The notes under the pieces were generated by a model, which saw only the letters and a list, made by a program, of their open reading frames with translations, made no database searches and was not told where the DNA came from. Of a DNA stretch of 64,000 nucleotides, positions 9,060 through 19,765 are shown one piece after another (the first letter of the stretch is position 1; every line of letters begins with the position of its first letter). The stretch is from contig CAUYUJ010015755.1 in the NCBI GenBank assembly GCA_963575745.1, forward strand, positions 245,956 to 309,955, given 5' to 3'. The position numbers and the translations under genes were made by a program. The DNA comes from Prorocentrum cordatum (Eukaryota; Sar; Dinophyceae; Prorocentrales; Prorocentraceae).

Positions 9060-9880
9060 ATTTGCTGGCACTGACGCCGGCGACTCCACTAGCGCCGACG
9101 CCAGCACCACCGCCAGCGGCACCGTCAGCACGGCGACCACCGCGTCGGAGTCGTGCAGCACGTCGGTAGCGAGCACTGGGGCACCAACGGCTCGGTGGTC
9201 TGCCTGGCCCTTCTGGCCGCAGACGTCTTGGGCGCATCCTACTTCTTCGCTGACGTCGGCCTCAGTGAGTTAGGACTCGATGTCGATGCCAGGGGAGGCG
9301 CCGGCGACCAGAAGCTCACAGCGGGCGCGGCGTATCCGATATGGCCTACTTCTTGTCTTCCTCCCAGTTGGAGCCGATGCGTTCTTGTGGTAACTTCGCA
9401 TCGCCCTGGATGTCTGACACCAGTGAAATGGGTCACCTCGGGCATGCATCATTCAATGGCTCCCACAATTAGTGCATCTTCAAATGTCCATTTACTCCAG
9501 CGCCGACGTCATCACAAATGCCGGTACCGACGCCAGCGCCGTCGTCATCACCGACGCCAGCATCAGCGCCCACGCCTACAGCGGCACCAGCGCCAGCGCC
9601 TACACCAGCACCGACGCCAGCAGCGACGCCGGAGACTATGCCGACACCAACGCCTGCGCGTACATCAGTACCGTTGCCAAATCCGACGCAATCACCAATA
9701 CCTGCTCCTACGCCAGCACCGACGCCAGCACTGGCGCCAGCATCAACGCCTGTGACAGCGCGGGCAGTAACGCCAACGCCTATACCAGCGACGACGCTAG
9801 CACTACAGCCAGCGGCGCCGCCAGCACGGTGACCACCACAGCAGAGAGTCGTGCATCGCGTCGGCAGCATGCACTGTAGA
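9060..9880. repeat. GCGCCAGCACCGAC low-complexity arrays, blocks 2 and 3
   Basis: Two further blocks (about 9060-9145 and 9495-9835) of the same words as block 1. Both end in a related tail (GCACGGCGACCACC and GCACGGTGACCACC followed by an AGAGTCGTGCA-like segment), showing segmental duplication. Between them, 9160-9490 is unassigned. Confidence 0.6.
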
Positions 9881-11042
9881 TTCGAGCGCACCCGCATCGT
9901 TCACCTTGACGGAGTTGAGGACAACGTCGTTATCCAGTTTGACGGCACTGAGCGCTACCATGTTGTCCACCGAGACGACATTGAGCACCGCGTCAAGGTC
10001 TAGCACCACTCGTGCACCACCACTCGAGCGGCGGCGCTACGTCGGCATCCAGCACTACGGAGTCGATCACTACCAGGGTGCCCGCCACTTCTGAGCAGCG
10101 CCTGCTCAGCAAGCTTTGATAGGCCGCTGCCCCCACTGCAGCCTCAGGCCGCTCGCCAACACCATCAAGCCCAAGCAGCGCTGTGCAGCCCCAGGAGCTT
10201 TCGTGATTGCCGTGGCTCCTCTGAGCACCACGGGTGCTTGTTGCACGACTTCGGGCTGCGCGACGGGCGCCAGCAGGTTGACTTGGACCAGCACGGGTTC
10301 GGGCTGTAGTTCTGAGGTTCTTGGGTTTCTTCTCGTCTCTCCGCCCCCCTGCTCTTGAGAATTGGTGTCGCATGCGCGCACCGCGTGCGTGTGCAACGCG
10401 TGTGGCCCCCTTTGCGCTCGCTGCTGAGCGATCCTGGATATGCCCCAGGCTTGCCGCGCGTGCCGGCCGTCGCGGTTGTCGCGCGCGCTGCTTGGGGAGC
10501 GCATTCCCGCGCCCTCCACGTTGGTTTTGCATCATGACGCTGGCGAGTGCTTCCACCCAGCAGGTACTGCTATGCCACGGTTTTGCTTGTCAGATTGTCG
10601 TTGCTCTCCGGCTCGTCCTCCACTCCTCCGCCCGGTCTCACCGATACGAATTCGGGGTAGATTTGTCTCGTTATGCATTGTTGTGTTGGATGTATCAGCG
10701 TGGCCGTCTGGCCCACCTTGTATAGGTAAAAGACAATTTCTTGGCAGCCGCGGGGCCGATACGTTTCCAAGGGCGTTCGTAACATTGACTTTCCCTGCTC
10801 CTGCTCGTGTCTTGGGCCATTGCCGATTTTCGGTACCATGGCTCAGCTCGCTGGTTCTTGGCTTCCTCCCTCCTCGCCCGCTCGCCCGGGCAACACTTGT
10901 AACATGTATCTCCTTTTGTTCGCGTCTGTCTCCAGGTGGCGCCTACAGTAAGCAGTAACGTAAAAGTGGCGTTGCCCGTGTCTCTGGCAGGGGTTCGTGT
11001 TCGCAGGTCAGCTTTATGACGAACTTGGCAGTTGCGCACGCT
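9881..11042. other. unassigned GC-rich DNA
   Basis: Mixed-complexity DNA. About 9900-10090 keeps a decayed CACC/GAGC-repeat flavour. Open frames exist on both strands, but none shows a recognisable domain. Confidence 0.35.
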
Positions 11043-11770
11043 TGGTGAGGCGTGCGAACGTGGAGGTTCGAAGCGCGCAGCGCCAGCCACGACCACAGCT
11101 GACTAGTTTGTTTTGCAGTCTTTTGGCATTGCAGCTTCTGTCCTGCATTGACGTTTTTCTTCGTCGCAGCTTTCGAGGTCCGCGGTGGCGCGAAGCGCAC
11201 AGCCCAAGGCACGACCGCAGCGAAGCAGTGTCTATTCCATTGCGGTATTGGAGGTCCAGGGTAGTGCCAAGCGCGCCGCGCCAACCACGACCACGGTAAA
11301 TGATTTGTTGTTGCATTGCAGCTGTTCTTTCCATCACCATTTTTCAGCATTGCCGTTTGTGTTTGCTTTGCAACTTGGGGGTTGGAGGTCCAGCGAGGCG
11401 CGACGCGCGCAGCCCCAGCCACGACCATGGCAAATCAGTTGTGTGTTGCATAGGAGGTGTTGTCCCATGGATGTGTTTCTGCATGTCAGTTTTTATTGCA
11501 TTGCAGTTTCGAGGGTCCGGTTAGTCTACTTAGTCTGGTATGGGCTTCGTTGGACTGAACGGCTGGCTGGGTGGTCTGTTTGGTCCGGGTGGTCTTGGTG
11601 GCTGGTCTGGTTGGTCTTGCTTGTTCATTTGCGCTTCGTCCACCGCAAAACCGTCGTTTGCACTGCAGTTGTTGTTTGCATTGCAGTTTTGGAGGTCCAG
11701 GGATGTGCGAAGCGCGCAGCGCCAACCTCGACCATAGCAACAGAGTTTCTCCCGCATTGCCGTTTTTGTG
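11043..11770. repeat. interrupted satellite related to the 175-bp family
   Basis: Repeated core: GGAGGTCCAGGG, then GCGAAGCGCGCAGCGCCAAC, then CACGACCACGGCAA. Cores occur near 11060, 11170, 11250, 11385 and 11690 with T-rich spacers containing TGCATTGCAGTT. The order of motifs equals that of the 5183-5906 satellite, which suggests common descent. Confidence 0.7.
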
Positions 11771-12370
11771 TGCGTTGCCGCTGTTTTCTGAATTGCAGCT
11801 TGTTTGGCACAAGATAATTTGTAATTACTTGGCTGGTCTTGGTTGGTCTGGTCTGATCCCGCTGGTCTTTGCTGTTCTGGTTGGTCGAGTAGTCCACCTG
11901 GTTGGTCGGGCTAGGCTGGTCTGCAACGTCTGGCGGGTTCGGTTTGTCTGGCTCTGTTTGCTTTTTCGGTCTGATTCGTATGGCTGATTTGTTTTGCATG
12001 GCTGGTGTGGGCAAATTGTTCTTGTATATGGTTGGTATGGTTGATTGGCCTGCTTGGTCTGGCGTGGTTGCTCCACCGGGTCTGGTTGGTCTGGTTCATC
12101 CGATTGGTCTGGTTTTTCTGGTCGGCAGGGTTCTTTCGGATCTGATCTCGGTTTATGGGTGTCATCGGTGTGGTCGTGCAGGTTCTTTCCCTGGTCTGGC
12201 TGATTCGGTTGGTTTGGTTTGTTCGGTTCGCTTGACTGGCCTTGGTCTGGTCTGATCTGGTTCGTCGAGTAGTTCATCTGGTTCGCCCGGTCTGGTCTGG
12301 TTGGTCTGGTCTGGTTGGTTCGCTTGTTTCGGCTGGTTGGTGGATTGGCCACTGCACACGGTCTGCTGAT
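11771..12370. repeat. TGGTCTGGT-rich low-complexity DNA
   Basis: Imperfect repeats of GGTCTGGTTGGTCTGG extend over about 550 bp and also at 11540-11640. The minus strand reads as Asn/Gln/Thr/Arg/Pro-rich. Period about 5-10 bp; no unit is conserved long enough to suggest coding. Confidence 0.8.
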
Positions 12371-12558
12371 CAGCTCGGCTGGCTTTGCTTGGACTGCCTG
12401 CTGCGTAGGACTCCCACGGGGACGAGCAGCAGCACCGGCAGCGGCAGGAGAAGAAGCAAAGGCGAGAGCATCCCTGGCAACAACGCCCAGAAGAGAAGAA
12501 GTCCGAGAGGGCCATTGGGAGGAGGGGGAGGGGGAGAGTCTGCGTCAGCAGCGGTATC
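12371..12558. other. unassigned
   Basis: Contains AGCAGCACCGGCAGCGGCAG and AGAAGAAG short repeats; nothing else recognised. Confidence 0.3.
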
Positions 12559-12604
12559 AGTTCTTATGCCCCAAAGCAAAGTAAGGTGCTGGGGCATAAG
12601 AACT
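12559..12604. repeat. perfect 15-bp hairpin
   Basis: AGTTCTTATGCCCCA (12559-12573) and its exact complement (12590-12604) enclose a 16-nt loop. It could be a tiny fold-back element or a structured RNA stem; flanks give no further clue. Confidence 0.8.
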
Positions 12605-12654
12605 TGTCGCCTCGATCGGCGTAGACAACACTGCTCTTGGACCGCTCTTCTTTG

Positions 12655-12720
12655 TTATGAGAACATCTCGTGGGCGCCCCATAGGTGTGCTGGGACGGCC
12701 GGCTCCTGCTCACCCTGCAG
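12655..12720. repeat. dispersed repeat K, copy 1
   Basis: GAGAACATCTCGTGG and CTGGGACGGCCGGCTCCTGC match copies at 23090-23325 and 27495-27560 (GAGAACATGTCGTGGCA; CGGGACGGCCGGTCCCTGCT). Function unknown. Confidence 0.6.
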
Positions 12721-13137
12721 TCAGGCCGAATAGCAAGGATGCGCAATGTTCGAAGGCTGCCCTTGCATCTTCGCCCCATTCGGCCCATCCTGGGCCACTT
12801 TCGCTGGCCGCGGCCTGCTGGAAAACATCACCATGGCCCTCCAAGGCCCTTGCATCCTCACCGCGCATCTTTATGCAAGAGGCTTGTACGAGAGGCGGGA
12901 AGTCCACGGCTGAGGCGTCGCTGATTCCTTGGGCGCTGTCTGGGGACTTGTGTTTGGACGCCTTGGGAGCTGTTTTGGGGGCCAGGCGGAGCCTCCGAGG
13001 AGGCAGTTTGGAAGCGTCCCGGGGCCCCTCTGTTGGGCCTTTTTGGGGGCCTCTTGCGCATCTTTCCTGTGCGGCTTGACTGCAACTCTCTGTTGCCGCT
13101 GCCGGCGTTCAGCTCCTTGGCGCCCGGCTCCCACCGC
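12721..13137. other. unassigned, then short CCAAGA block on the minus strand
   Basis: Mixed DNA to about 12940, then about 120 bp of TCTTGGGGGCC-like words (the complement of CCAAGA units). Confidence 0.45.
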
Positions 13138-13606
13138 CAGGAGGAGGAGGAGGGGGAGGGGGAGGAGCAAGGAGGAGGAGGAGGAGGAGGAGGTGGAGGT
13201 GGAGGAGCGAGGAGCGAGGAGGAGCGAGGAGACGGAGGTGGAGGAGCGAGGAGGAGCGAGGAGACGGAGGAGGAGGAGGAAGAGGAGGAGGAGTGTTGCC
13301 TTCTCCTTGCTTTTCAGCTCCTTGGCGCCTGGCCCCCACCGCCGCTTGCAGCGCGCCGCTGCGCTCGGATCTGCCAGTGCGGCGGCTGCCGCTCGGCCGG
13401 GGGCCCCGCGGGGAGGGAGCGCCCAGCCCAACGCCGCCAGGGGGGGGGGGATAGGCATGGCTCCTCCTCCTCCTCTTCCTCCTCCTCCTCCTCCTCCTCC
13501 TCCTCCTCCTCCTCCTCCTCCTCCTCCCCCCTTCTCCTCCTCCTCCTTCTTCTCCTTCTCGTCATCCGCCTCCTCCTCCTCCTCCTCCTCCTCCTCCTCC
13601 TCCTCG
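13138..13606. repeat. GGA and CTC triplet microsatellites
   Basis: GGA/GAGG-rich 13138-13295 and CTC-rich 13456-13606 flank a GC-rich segment. All frames are open through homopolymer-like runs; not coding. Confidence 0.93.
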
Positions 13607-13607
13607 T

Positions 13608-14084
13608 TTCGATGCCTCCGCTTCCATTCGATTCCTCTCGCTTCGCGGGATACACGTCCAGAGCACGTGTAGGCCAGTCGTTTTGAGACCGGATTGGAGC
13701 TGTCTTGGGGGTCCTCTCGGGGCCTTTGTGGTTGTTGTGGGGCAATGTTGGAGGCTGCTTAGACCGTCATGGGCCTCTGAGCGTCGAAAAAGGCGAAGAC
13801 GCTAAAAGTATGCTAAACCTTTTTGGAACATCAAATATTTGGGCTTCTGGAGGTGGGGCCATCTTGGGCCGTCTTGGGGCCGTCTTGGCCCTCACAGAGG
13901 CCATCTTGAGCCGTCCTTACGCTCTCGTGGCCCCACAAGAGGCACAAGAAGCCGAAATCATCGATTTAATATAGGTTTTGGTAGGTTTGGGGGCCTCAAA
14001 AGGGGGTCGCCAGGTTGGGTCGATGGATGTGGCGTAGCCCCTTGGGAGGGTTAGGGGGGTAGACATAATATTGTAAAGCGATAC
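13608..14084. repeat. macrosatellite unit a (internally truncated)
   Basis: Starts with a CTCTCGCTTCGCGGG segment and ends with the same tail as units b and c: a GCGTCGAAAAAGGCGAAGACGC punctuation region, ATATAGGTTTTGG, GGGTCGATGGATGTGGCGTA and GGGGGGTAGACATAATA. It lacks the CT-rich middle with ATGGGCGCCGCCGTG. Confidence 0.75.
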
Positions 14085-15205
14085 AACATGTGGCAATCAT
14101 ACATCGATTGGATACATTGGATACGTTGCATCATCGCCTCCGCAGAAAACGCTGCCGCTCAGTACGTCCTTTCCGGACGTGGATTCCTCTCGCTTCGCGG
14201 GGTGCACCTCCGGAGCACGTGCAGTCACGTCGTCGAGGGGCCTCTTGGGAGCTTCCTGGGGGCCTCCTGGAGGCCTCTTGGGAGCTTGTTTGGGCTTCTT
14301 GGGGACTTCTCCAGGGCCTCTCCCCCCCTCCTTTTCATACTCCCTCCCCATCTTCCCTTCCGACGCCGGCTCTAATCATGGGCGCCGCCGTGACCAACTT
14401 CCACCTGGCTGGCGCTGCGCCGCAGTTCGCCCAGGGGGAGAAATATAGCATTACACTCCAGTCGTTGTGTGGCCTTGTGGGGGCTTCTTTGAGGCCTCTT
14501 GGAGGCTTCTTGGGGACTTCTTGGAGGCCTCTTGGGTTTTTTGGGGGAGCCCCTTGGGGGCCTCTTGGGGGTCTCTTGGGGGCCTCTTGGGGCCGTCTTG
14601 GGGCGCTTTTGCGCCGTTCCGCTCCTTTCGGAGGCCGTCTTGGGGGCCTCTCGCGGCCGCCTTGGGGTTCTCTTGGGGTCTTCTTGTGCCGTCTCAGGGT
14701 TTTTTTGGGACCGCCTTGGGGGCCTCTTTGGGCCGTCTTGGGGCCCTCCTGGGCCGTTTGGGGGCCCTTTGGGGGGCTTCCTGGGCCTTTTGTGGCAATT
14801 TTGGTGGCTGCCTGGGCGGCCATGGGCTTCTGAGAGTCGAGAAAGGCGAGAACGCTAAACTCTTATCTATATATATATATATATATATAACCTAAATGAA
14901 AATTAATGATTTTGGCTTCTGGAGGCGCTCTTGGGGGTCGTCTTGGGGTTCTCTTGGGACGTCATAGGAGTTTTTTGGGCCCTTTTGGGGCCATCGTGGA
15001 CCGTCTTGGAGCCGTCTTCGCCCGTCTTGAAGCCATATGGAGCCGTCTTGAGGCCCTATTGGGCCTCCCAGAGGGCCCAAAGTTCCGAATCATTGATTGT
15101 ACATAGGTTTTGGTACGTTGTTGAGCCCCAAATGGGGGTGGCCACTTTGGGTCGACGGATGTGGCGTAGCCCCTGGGGGGGGCTAGGGGGGAGACATAAT
15201 AATGT
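14085..15205. repeat. macrosatellite unit b, about 1.13 kb
   Basis: Order: GATACATTGGATACGTTGCA (14111), GAAAACGCTGCCGCTCAG, GGACGTGGATTCCTCTCGCT, CGGGGTGCACCTCCGGAGCA, a CCAAGA-complement block, CTCTAATCATGGGCGCCGCC (ATG at 14378), another CCAAGA-complement block, a GAGTCGAGAAAGGCGAGAACGC punctuation, a (TA)n tract near 14869-14889, TACATAGGTTTTGG and a GTCGACGGATGTGGCGTAGC tail. Unit c repeats all of this in order. Confidence 0.85.
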
Positions 15206-16430
15206 AACACAATACAGTATTTTGCAATTATGCAATCTTTGATACATTGGATACGTTGCATTAAGGCGTTCGCCGGAAAACGCTGCCGCTCAGCACGCCA
15301 CCTCCTGACGTGGATTTTCCTTTCGCTTCGCGGGGTGCACGTCCGGAGCATGTAGCGACTGGGCGTGGGGTGGTTTGGTTTGCGGGTCTGCGTCGTTGGT
15401 CGTTGCGTGGCCTTTTGGAGGTTTCTTTGGGGTTTCTTGGAAGTTTCTTGTGGTGTTTCTCGAGACCTACTGGGGGCTTCTGGGGGCCTCTTGGGCGCCT
15501 CCTGGAGGCCTGTTGGGTTTTTTGTTGATACTCTTGGGTGTTTCTTTGGGGCCGCTCCCCCTTTCCCTCCTTTTCATTATCTCCCGTCAAGCGCCGGCTC
15601 TAATCATGGGCGCCGCCGTGGCAAATTTTCGCTTGGCTGGCGCTGCACCGCGGTTCGCCCAGACGGAAAAAACGTCATTACCGTCCAGTCGTTGTGTGGC
15701 CTTTTTTATTGGAGGCTGATTTGAGGCCTCTTGGAAGCTTCTTGTTTTTTGCATGCTTTTTGGGGGCTTCTTGGGGCCTCTTGGGGGCCTCTTGGGGACC
15801 TCTTGGGGCCTCCTGGGGGCGCGTTCGGCTGTCTTACGGCGCTTTTGCGCCGTCTCGCTCCTTGGGAGGCCCTTTTGGAGGCCTCTCGCGGCCGACTTGG
15901 GTCTCTCTTGGGGTCCTCTTGGGCCTTTTGGGGGGCCTCTTGGACCGTCTTGGGGGCCTCTTTGGGGCGTCTTGGGGCCCTCTGGGGCCGTTTTGAGGCC
16001 CTCTTCGGGGCTTCTGGGGCCTTTTATGGGGCCATTTTGGAAGCTGTTTGGGCCGCCGTGGGCTTTTGAGATTCGCCAAAAAACGATAATGCTAAAATAT
16101 CAGGAAAACCATAGGACAGTATATGATTTCGGCTTCTGGAGGCGCAGTTGTGGGCGCTCGCGGGGCCCTTTTGGGCCATCCTCGAGGTTTCTTGGGCCCT
16201 CTTGGGGCAATGTCGGGCCGTCTTGGGGCCGTCTTGGCCCGTTCAGAGGCCATCTTGGGCCGTCTGGACGCCCTCGTGGGGCCCCAAGAGGGCGACGGGG
16301 CCCAAATCACAGATGTTCGATAGGTTTTGGTTGGGTGTTGTAGGTTTTTGAGGCGCAGGAGGGAGGGGCCACACTGGGTCGGCGGAAGTGGCGTGGCCCC
16401 TGGGGGGGGTAGGGGGGGTACATAATAATG
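15206..16430. repeat. macrosatellite unit c, about 1.23 kb
   Basis: Same landmark order as unit b, with GATACATTGGATACGTTGCA at 15241 and the ATGGGCGCCGCCGTG segment at 15606. Differences from unit b in that segment are partly third-position changes (see findings). The (TA)n of unit b is absent. Confidence 0.85.
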
Positions 16431-16560
16431 TAACACAATACAATATGTAGCAATTATGGAGCCATTGGATACATTGGATACGTTGCGTTATTCCGTGGAC
16501 CTGCCTCCGGCAACACGTCATTTCCGGACGTGGATTCTAGGCTTACGCCACATCCGCCGA
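16431..16560. repeat. macrosatellite unit d (first ~130 bp only)
   Basis: Begins with TAATGTAACACAATACAATA and GATACATTGGATACGTTGCG (16468) and continues to TTTCCGGACGTGGATTC, then diverges. It marks the downstream end of the tandem array. Confidence 0.8.
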
Positions 16561-16599
16561 CCCCTCTAGAAACTACGGCGCGTCCAGGACTGCATTCCA

Positions 16600-17165
16600 C
16601 GACCGTATTGGAAGCAATTGTTGGGCTTCTTGGGGGGCTCATGGGGGGGGCTGTTGGATGCGTTTGGGGGCCTTGTTGGGGCTTCCTGGGGGCTTCCTGG
16701 GACCTCGTGGGGGGTTCTTTGGGGCAACCTGGGGGCGTCTTGGAGCGGAAGGCTGGAAAATTCCGTGCAGGTTCCCCCTCTGGGCCTATGTTTGGGGCCG
16801 TCTTGGGGCCTCTTGGGCCGTCTGGGGTTCCCTTTTTGAGTCGTCTAGGGGCCTTCTTGGGCCGTCTTGGAACCCTCCTGGGGACCCTTTGGGCCGTTTT
16901 TTGGTCGTACCGCACACCCAAGAGGCGAATGTGCTTGAAACGTTGTTCGAAGGGAGGACGGCGATTTTTGTTTCTGGGGGCCCTCTTGGGAAACCTTTGG
17001 AGGCCATCTTGGGCCCACTGGAGGCCATCTTGGGCCGTCTGGAGGCCATCGTGGGCCTCTTGGAATGCTTTTTCGGCGACGATGGGGCCCGTGTTGAGGA
17101 CCTGTTGGAGCGCTCCAGGGCCTGTCTTGGAGCTCCCAAGCGAGCCTGGGGAGGGCCAGACCCCC
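16600..17165 (-). repeat. CCAAGA-type minisatellite block, minus orientation
   Basis: GGCCGTCTTGGGGCCTCTTG-type words. Non-repetitive punctuation occurs near 16740-16795 and 16895-16975. Open frames here are compositional. Confidence 0.85.
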
Positions 17166-17646
17166 CCTGGTGAGTTCGGCCGGGGGTCGTGCGCGGCCAC
17201 AGGGGGGGAGAGCATGCTGCAGCGCATGGATTGGCCATTGGGATGTCAGAAGCGTTGATGCCTCTCGTGGTCTTGAGCCGGCCATGATGCCCACTCGTGC
17301 CCACCCCGTCCCGTCTTCAGGGACTTCGCATCCCCCTCTTGGTGGTGGGATGGGAAGACGGGCCGCCACCCCTGGCACTGCAGGAACCGTGCCAGGTTCG
17401 TGGGGATGTTGTTCGACCCTCTCAACTCTTATGATGGAAACTGCGAGGGGTGTGAGGCCTCATGGCGGTCCCAGGGGAGGGCTTATGTGGGGGGGAAGAA
17501 TCACACGCCTAGAGACCCACAAGGGGTCGGCGGATTCGCTCTCGATGGCCTCCGGTTCCGACTCCAGTCGGCTTGGGAGTCCCATGTGGGCTCCGATTTC
17601 TCATTGGAGGCACACCCGCCTGCCGATTTCCGCCGATTCGGCTTTT
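17166..17646. other. unassigned GC-rich DNA
   Basis: Includes a perfect 8-bp hairpin (CCTGGCAC at 17371-17378 with GTGCCAGG at 17389-17396). No gene or element recognised. Confidence 0.35.
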
Positions 17647-17786
17647 CCCGATCCGGCTGCCGATTTCCGCCGATCCGTTTCATGCCGATCGCCGATCCGA
17701 CTCATCGATTCTATTTGCCGATCCGGCTGCCGATTTCCGCCGATCCGATTCACGTCGATCGCCGATCCGACTCATCGATTCTATTT
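17647..17786. repeat. 70-bp tandem duplication
   Basis: Two units at a 70-bp period, each CCCGATCCGGCTGCCGATTT-like, then GCCGATCGCCGATCCGACTC, then ATCGATTCTATTT. Short GCCGAT words also recur upstream. Confidence 0.9.
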
Positions 17787-18009
17787 GGGGCTCTCCTGGA
17801 TAGGCTCGGCTTCGCGTAGGCGTGACCCTTCGCCGGAGCGGGCCCGCAGCGGTGCCCTCGGCATTGGCCTGAAGCGGCCTGGTCGCGTGAGCCTGCCCCG
17901 CCTGCGCCCCCCAGAGACGCGCACCACATGGCACCCATGCCCAGGGTGGTTTCCTGCGTGTAGCCGGCTGGCTCGGGTTCGGTGGCCCAGAGGTCGGCAC
18001 GAACGCCAG
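17787..18009. other. unassigned
   Basis: GC-rich sequence without recognised features. Confidence 0.3.
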
Positions 18010-18144
18010 TAGGGGGCCACACGCGAACTTTCTGAGGGGGAGGGTGGGGTTCATTTCGTTCGGGAGCTCCCGAGCGGAGCGAACCCCACCCTCCCCCTCA
18101 GAAATCGTGGGGGGTAGGGGTAGGGTTCGCGTGTGGCCCCCTAA
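18010..18144. mobile_element. fold-back element, about 135 bp
   Basis: Left arm TAGGGGGCCACACGCGAACT, then TTCTGAGGGGGAGGGTGGGG; the right arm is its complement with a 15-20 bp G-rich insertion. The centre is a short AT/CG palindrome (CGGGAGCTCCCG). CCAG flanks both sides (18006-18009, 18145-18148), with a fifth base differing (G/A). Confidence 0.75.
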
Positions 18145-18324
18145 CCAGGCTTTCAATCCAGGCGGATCTCCTCGAGTTTGGTCTCCCGGGCCCGTTCTCT
18201 GGTCCCGGGTCATCAGACACTGATGCGGGGCGAAAGATGACCCCCAGGGAGAGGTCAGGATGTCTGGGGCCGCGGATTGAAAAAAACGGTCGGACGCCTA
18301 GAGGTTGGCATCAACACCAGTATC

Positions 18325-18521
18325 TGCGGGCAAGACTTGTATCCATCTCCACTGCGTCCTGGAGTGTCGGGGTCCCTTCCCCAGAAACCAGACGCGCAGT
18401 GAATATGCGTGAGTGCCAAGCCCCGCTGAGTTCGTGTCCATATCCAGTGCGCCTCGACCTTTTGGCGCCCACTCCCGGAAAGTCCAAGACGCAGAGGGTA
18501 TGTACACGATTCCTGCCCGCA
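18325..18521. mobile_element. MITE-like family H (TGCGGGCA ends), copy 1
   Basis: A 197-bp copy of the element described at 20830-21030. Shared: TGCGGGCAAGACTTGTATCC left end, CCATATCCAGTGCGCCTCGA in the centre, and TTCCTGCCCGCA right end. Flanks (GTATC/CCATC) are only a partial duplication, consistent with an older copy. Confidence 0.7.
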
Positions 18522-18539
18522 CCATCGAGGACGGGCCTC

Positions 18540-18700
18540 CAACGAGGAAAGATGATCCCGATCTCCTCCCCCTCCCCCTCCTCCTCCTCCTCCTCCTCCC
18601 CCTCCCCCTCCTCCTCCCCCTCCCCCTTCACCTCCTCCTCCCCCTCCTCCTCCTCCTCCTCCTCCTCCTCCTCCTCCTCCTCCTCCTGTTCCTCCTCCCC
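18540..18700. repeat. CTC triplet microsatellite
   Basis: CTC/CCCCCT-rich tract, densest 18563-18698; open frames here are artefacts. Confidence 0.95.
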
Positions 18701-18824
18701 GCGGGCTTGGAGGCTCGGAGGCCTCGGTGATGGTGGTGAGATTCGGGCTTCCGAGATGGCGAGAAAGTACCACCGACTCCGGAGTCTAGGACTATCCTCC
18801 CCTGGTTGTGTTGGTGCCCATTCC

Positions 18825-18996
18825 TCGGGGGTGGACAGAACCCCCAACAGTGACACGTCGATTAGTGAATTGTCCGTTTTCGGTTCTCGAGAGGGCGCCG
18901 TGGCCGTTATTTTCCAGGCTTGCGCCCGCCAGGTTTGGGCCTCAGGTCGTTTTCACTAAACCACGTTTTACTAAAGGGGGTTCTGTCCATCCCCGA
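18825..18996. mobile_element. MITE-like family A (TCGGGGGTGGACAG ends), copy 1
   Basis: 172 bp. Left end TCGGGGGTGGACAGAACCCC; right-end reverse complement TCGGGGATGGACAGAACCCC. The terminal repeat is about 21 bp with one mismatch. Flanked by ATTCC on both sides (18820-18824, 18997-19001), a perfect 5-bp target-site duplication. The interior (GTGACACGTCGATTAGTGAA, CGAGAGGGCGCCGTGGCCGT, CCAGGCTTGCGCCCGCCAGG) is almost identical in the copies at 38622 and 48810. No coding capacity. Confidence 0.92.
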
Positions 18997-19001
18997 ATTC
19001 C

Positions 19002-19493
19002 CATACCTCTAACACTCTAACAGAGGGGAATGCATCAACCCCCAATTGCCCGTGCATCGCCGACAGATCTGCGGGCGACATGTGTTCACCGTACCGCGTT
19101 GGCGCCTCTCGAGGCGTCCTCGGTCCTCGACCCCGCAATGGTACGATACGTAGTTGTCTGGCCCTGGGAGCAAAACAAAGATTCACCGTACCGCGCTGGA
19201 GCGGGGCCCGAAGGGAGCCCAGGCATGGTGAGGTGCATGGACGCCGTTCTCGCAACAGGGGCCCCATGGCCCACCCCGCCCAGGAAGGCCGACTTCGCTA
19301 TTGAGGGCATACAGGGCCGTTTTTGATACATGCTCCGCGTGCGGACCATGTACTGAAAACGCAGGGATTTACTATTAAAAACAACGATGCGTTCATGCGT
19401 AAATTTATTCATACATTGATCATGTATTAAAAATCCCATGTTTGTTTGTAAAACATCTTATGTCTTAAAAACTGCCTTGTATGGCATATCGGG
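19002..19493. other. unassigned; AT-rich second half
   Basis: TTCACCGTACCGCGnTGG occurs twice (about 19086 and 19183), a weak direct repeat. From about 19320 the DNA is AT-rich with several small hairpins (for example TCCGCGTGCGGA). No RNA family recognised. Confidence 0.35.
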
Positions 19494-19560
19494 AATGCGC
19501 CGCCGATTCCAAGTCAATGCTCTTCCCCTGAGCTTGTCCTCCCTATCGTTTCCCCCCAGC
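19494..19560 (-). other. tRNA 5'-half-like fragment (weak)
   Basis: The minus strand reads GGACAAGCTCAGGGGAAGAG followed by CATTGACTTGGAATCGGC. This resembles a tRNA D-arm (GCTCAG...GAGC) and an anticodon arm, but no T-arm (GGTTC box) follows. It may be a tRNA-derived SINE head or chance. Confidence 0.2.
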
Positions 19561-19765
19561 CATCCGGGCTGTAAGGCAGGGGCTGGGACAGGTAATTTTT
19601 AGCGTGGGCTTCGGTTTGCGGCGCCCCGTGCGCGATTCGCGCGCTCTTTGTACATTCGTCGGTCACGGGCCGCTTGCACGAATTCGTGATGTTTGTGTGC
19701 ACGACGCCGTCGCGGACCGGGGTGGCGCGACGGCGGGAAGGTGCGCCAATTTGGACAAGCAGGGG

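Noticed and set aside
8520-9835. Mucin-like Pro/Thr/Ala gene
   Set aside because: Both strands are open, no signal peptide, start context or unit conservation; better explained by GACGCCAGCACC low-complexity DNA.
12559-12604. Bacterial-style terminator hairpin
   Set aside because: Perfect stem but no U-run and no gene upstream; eukaryotic context.
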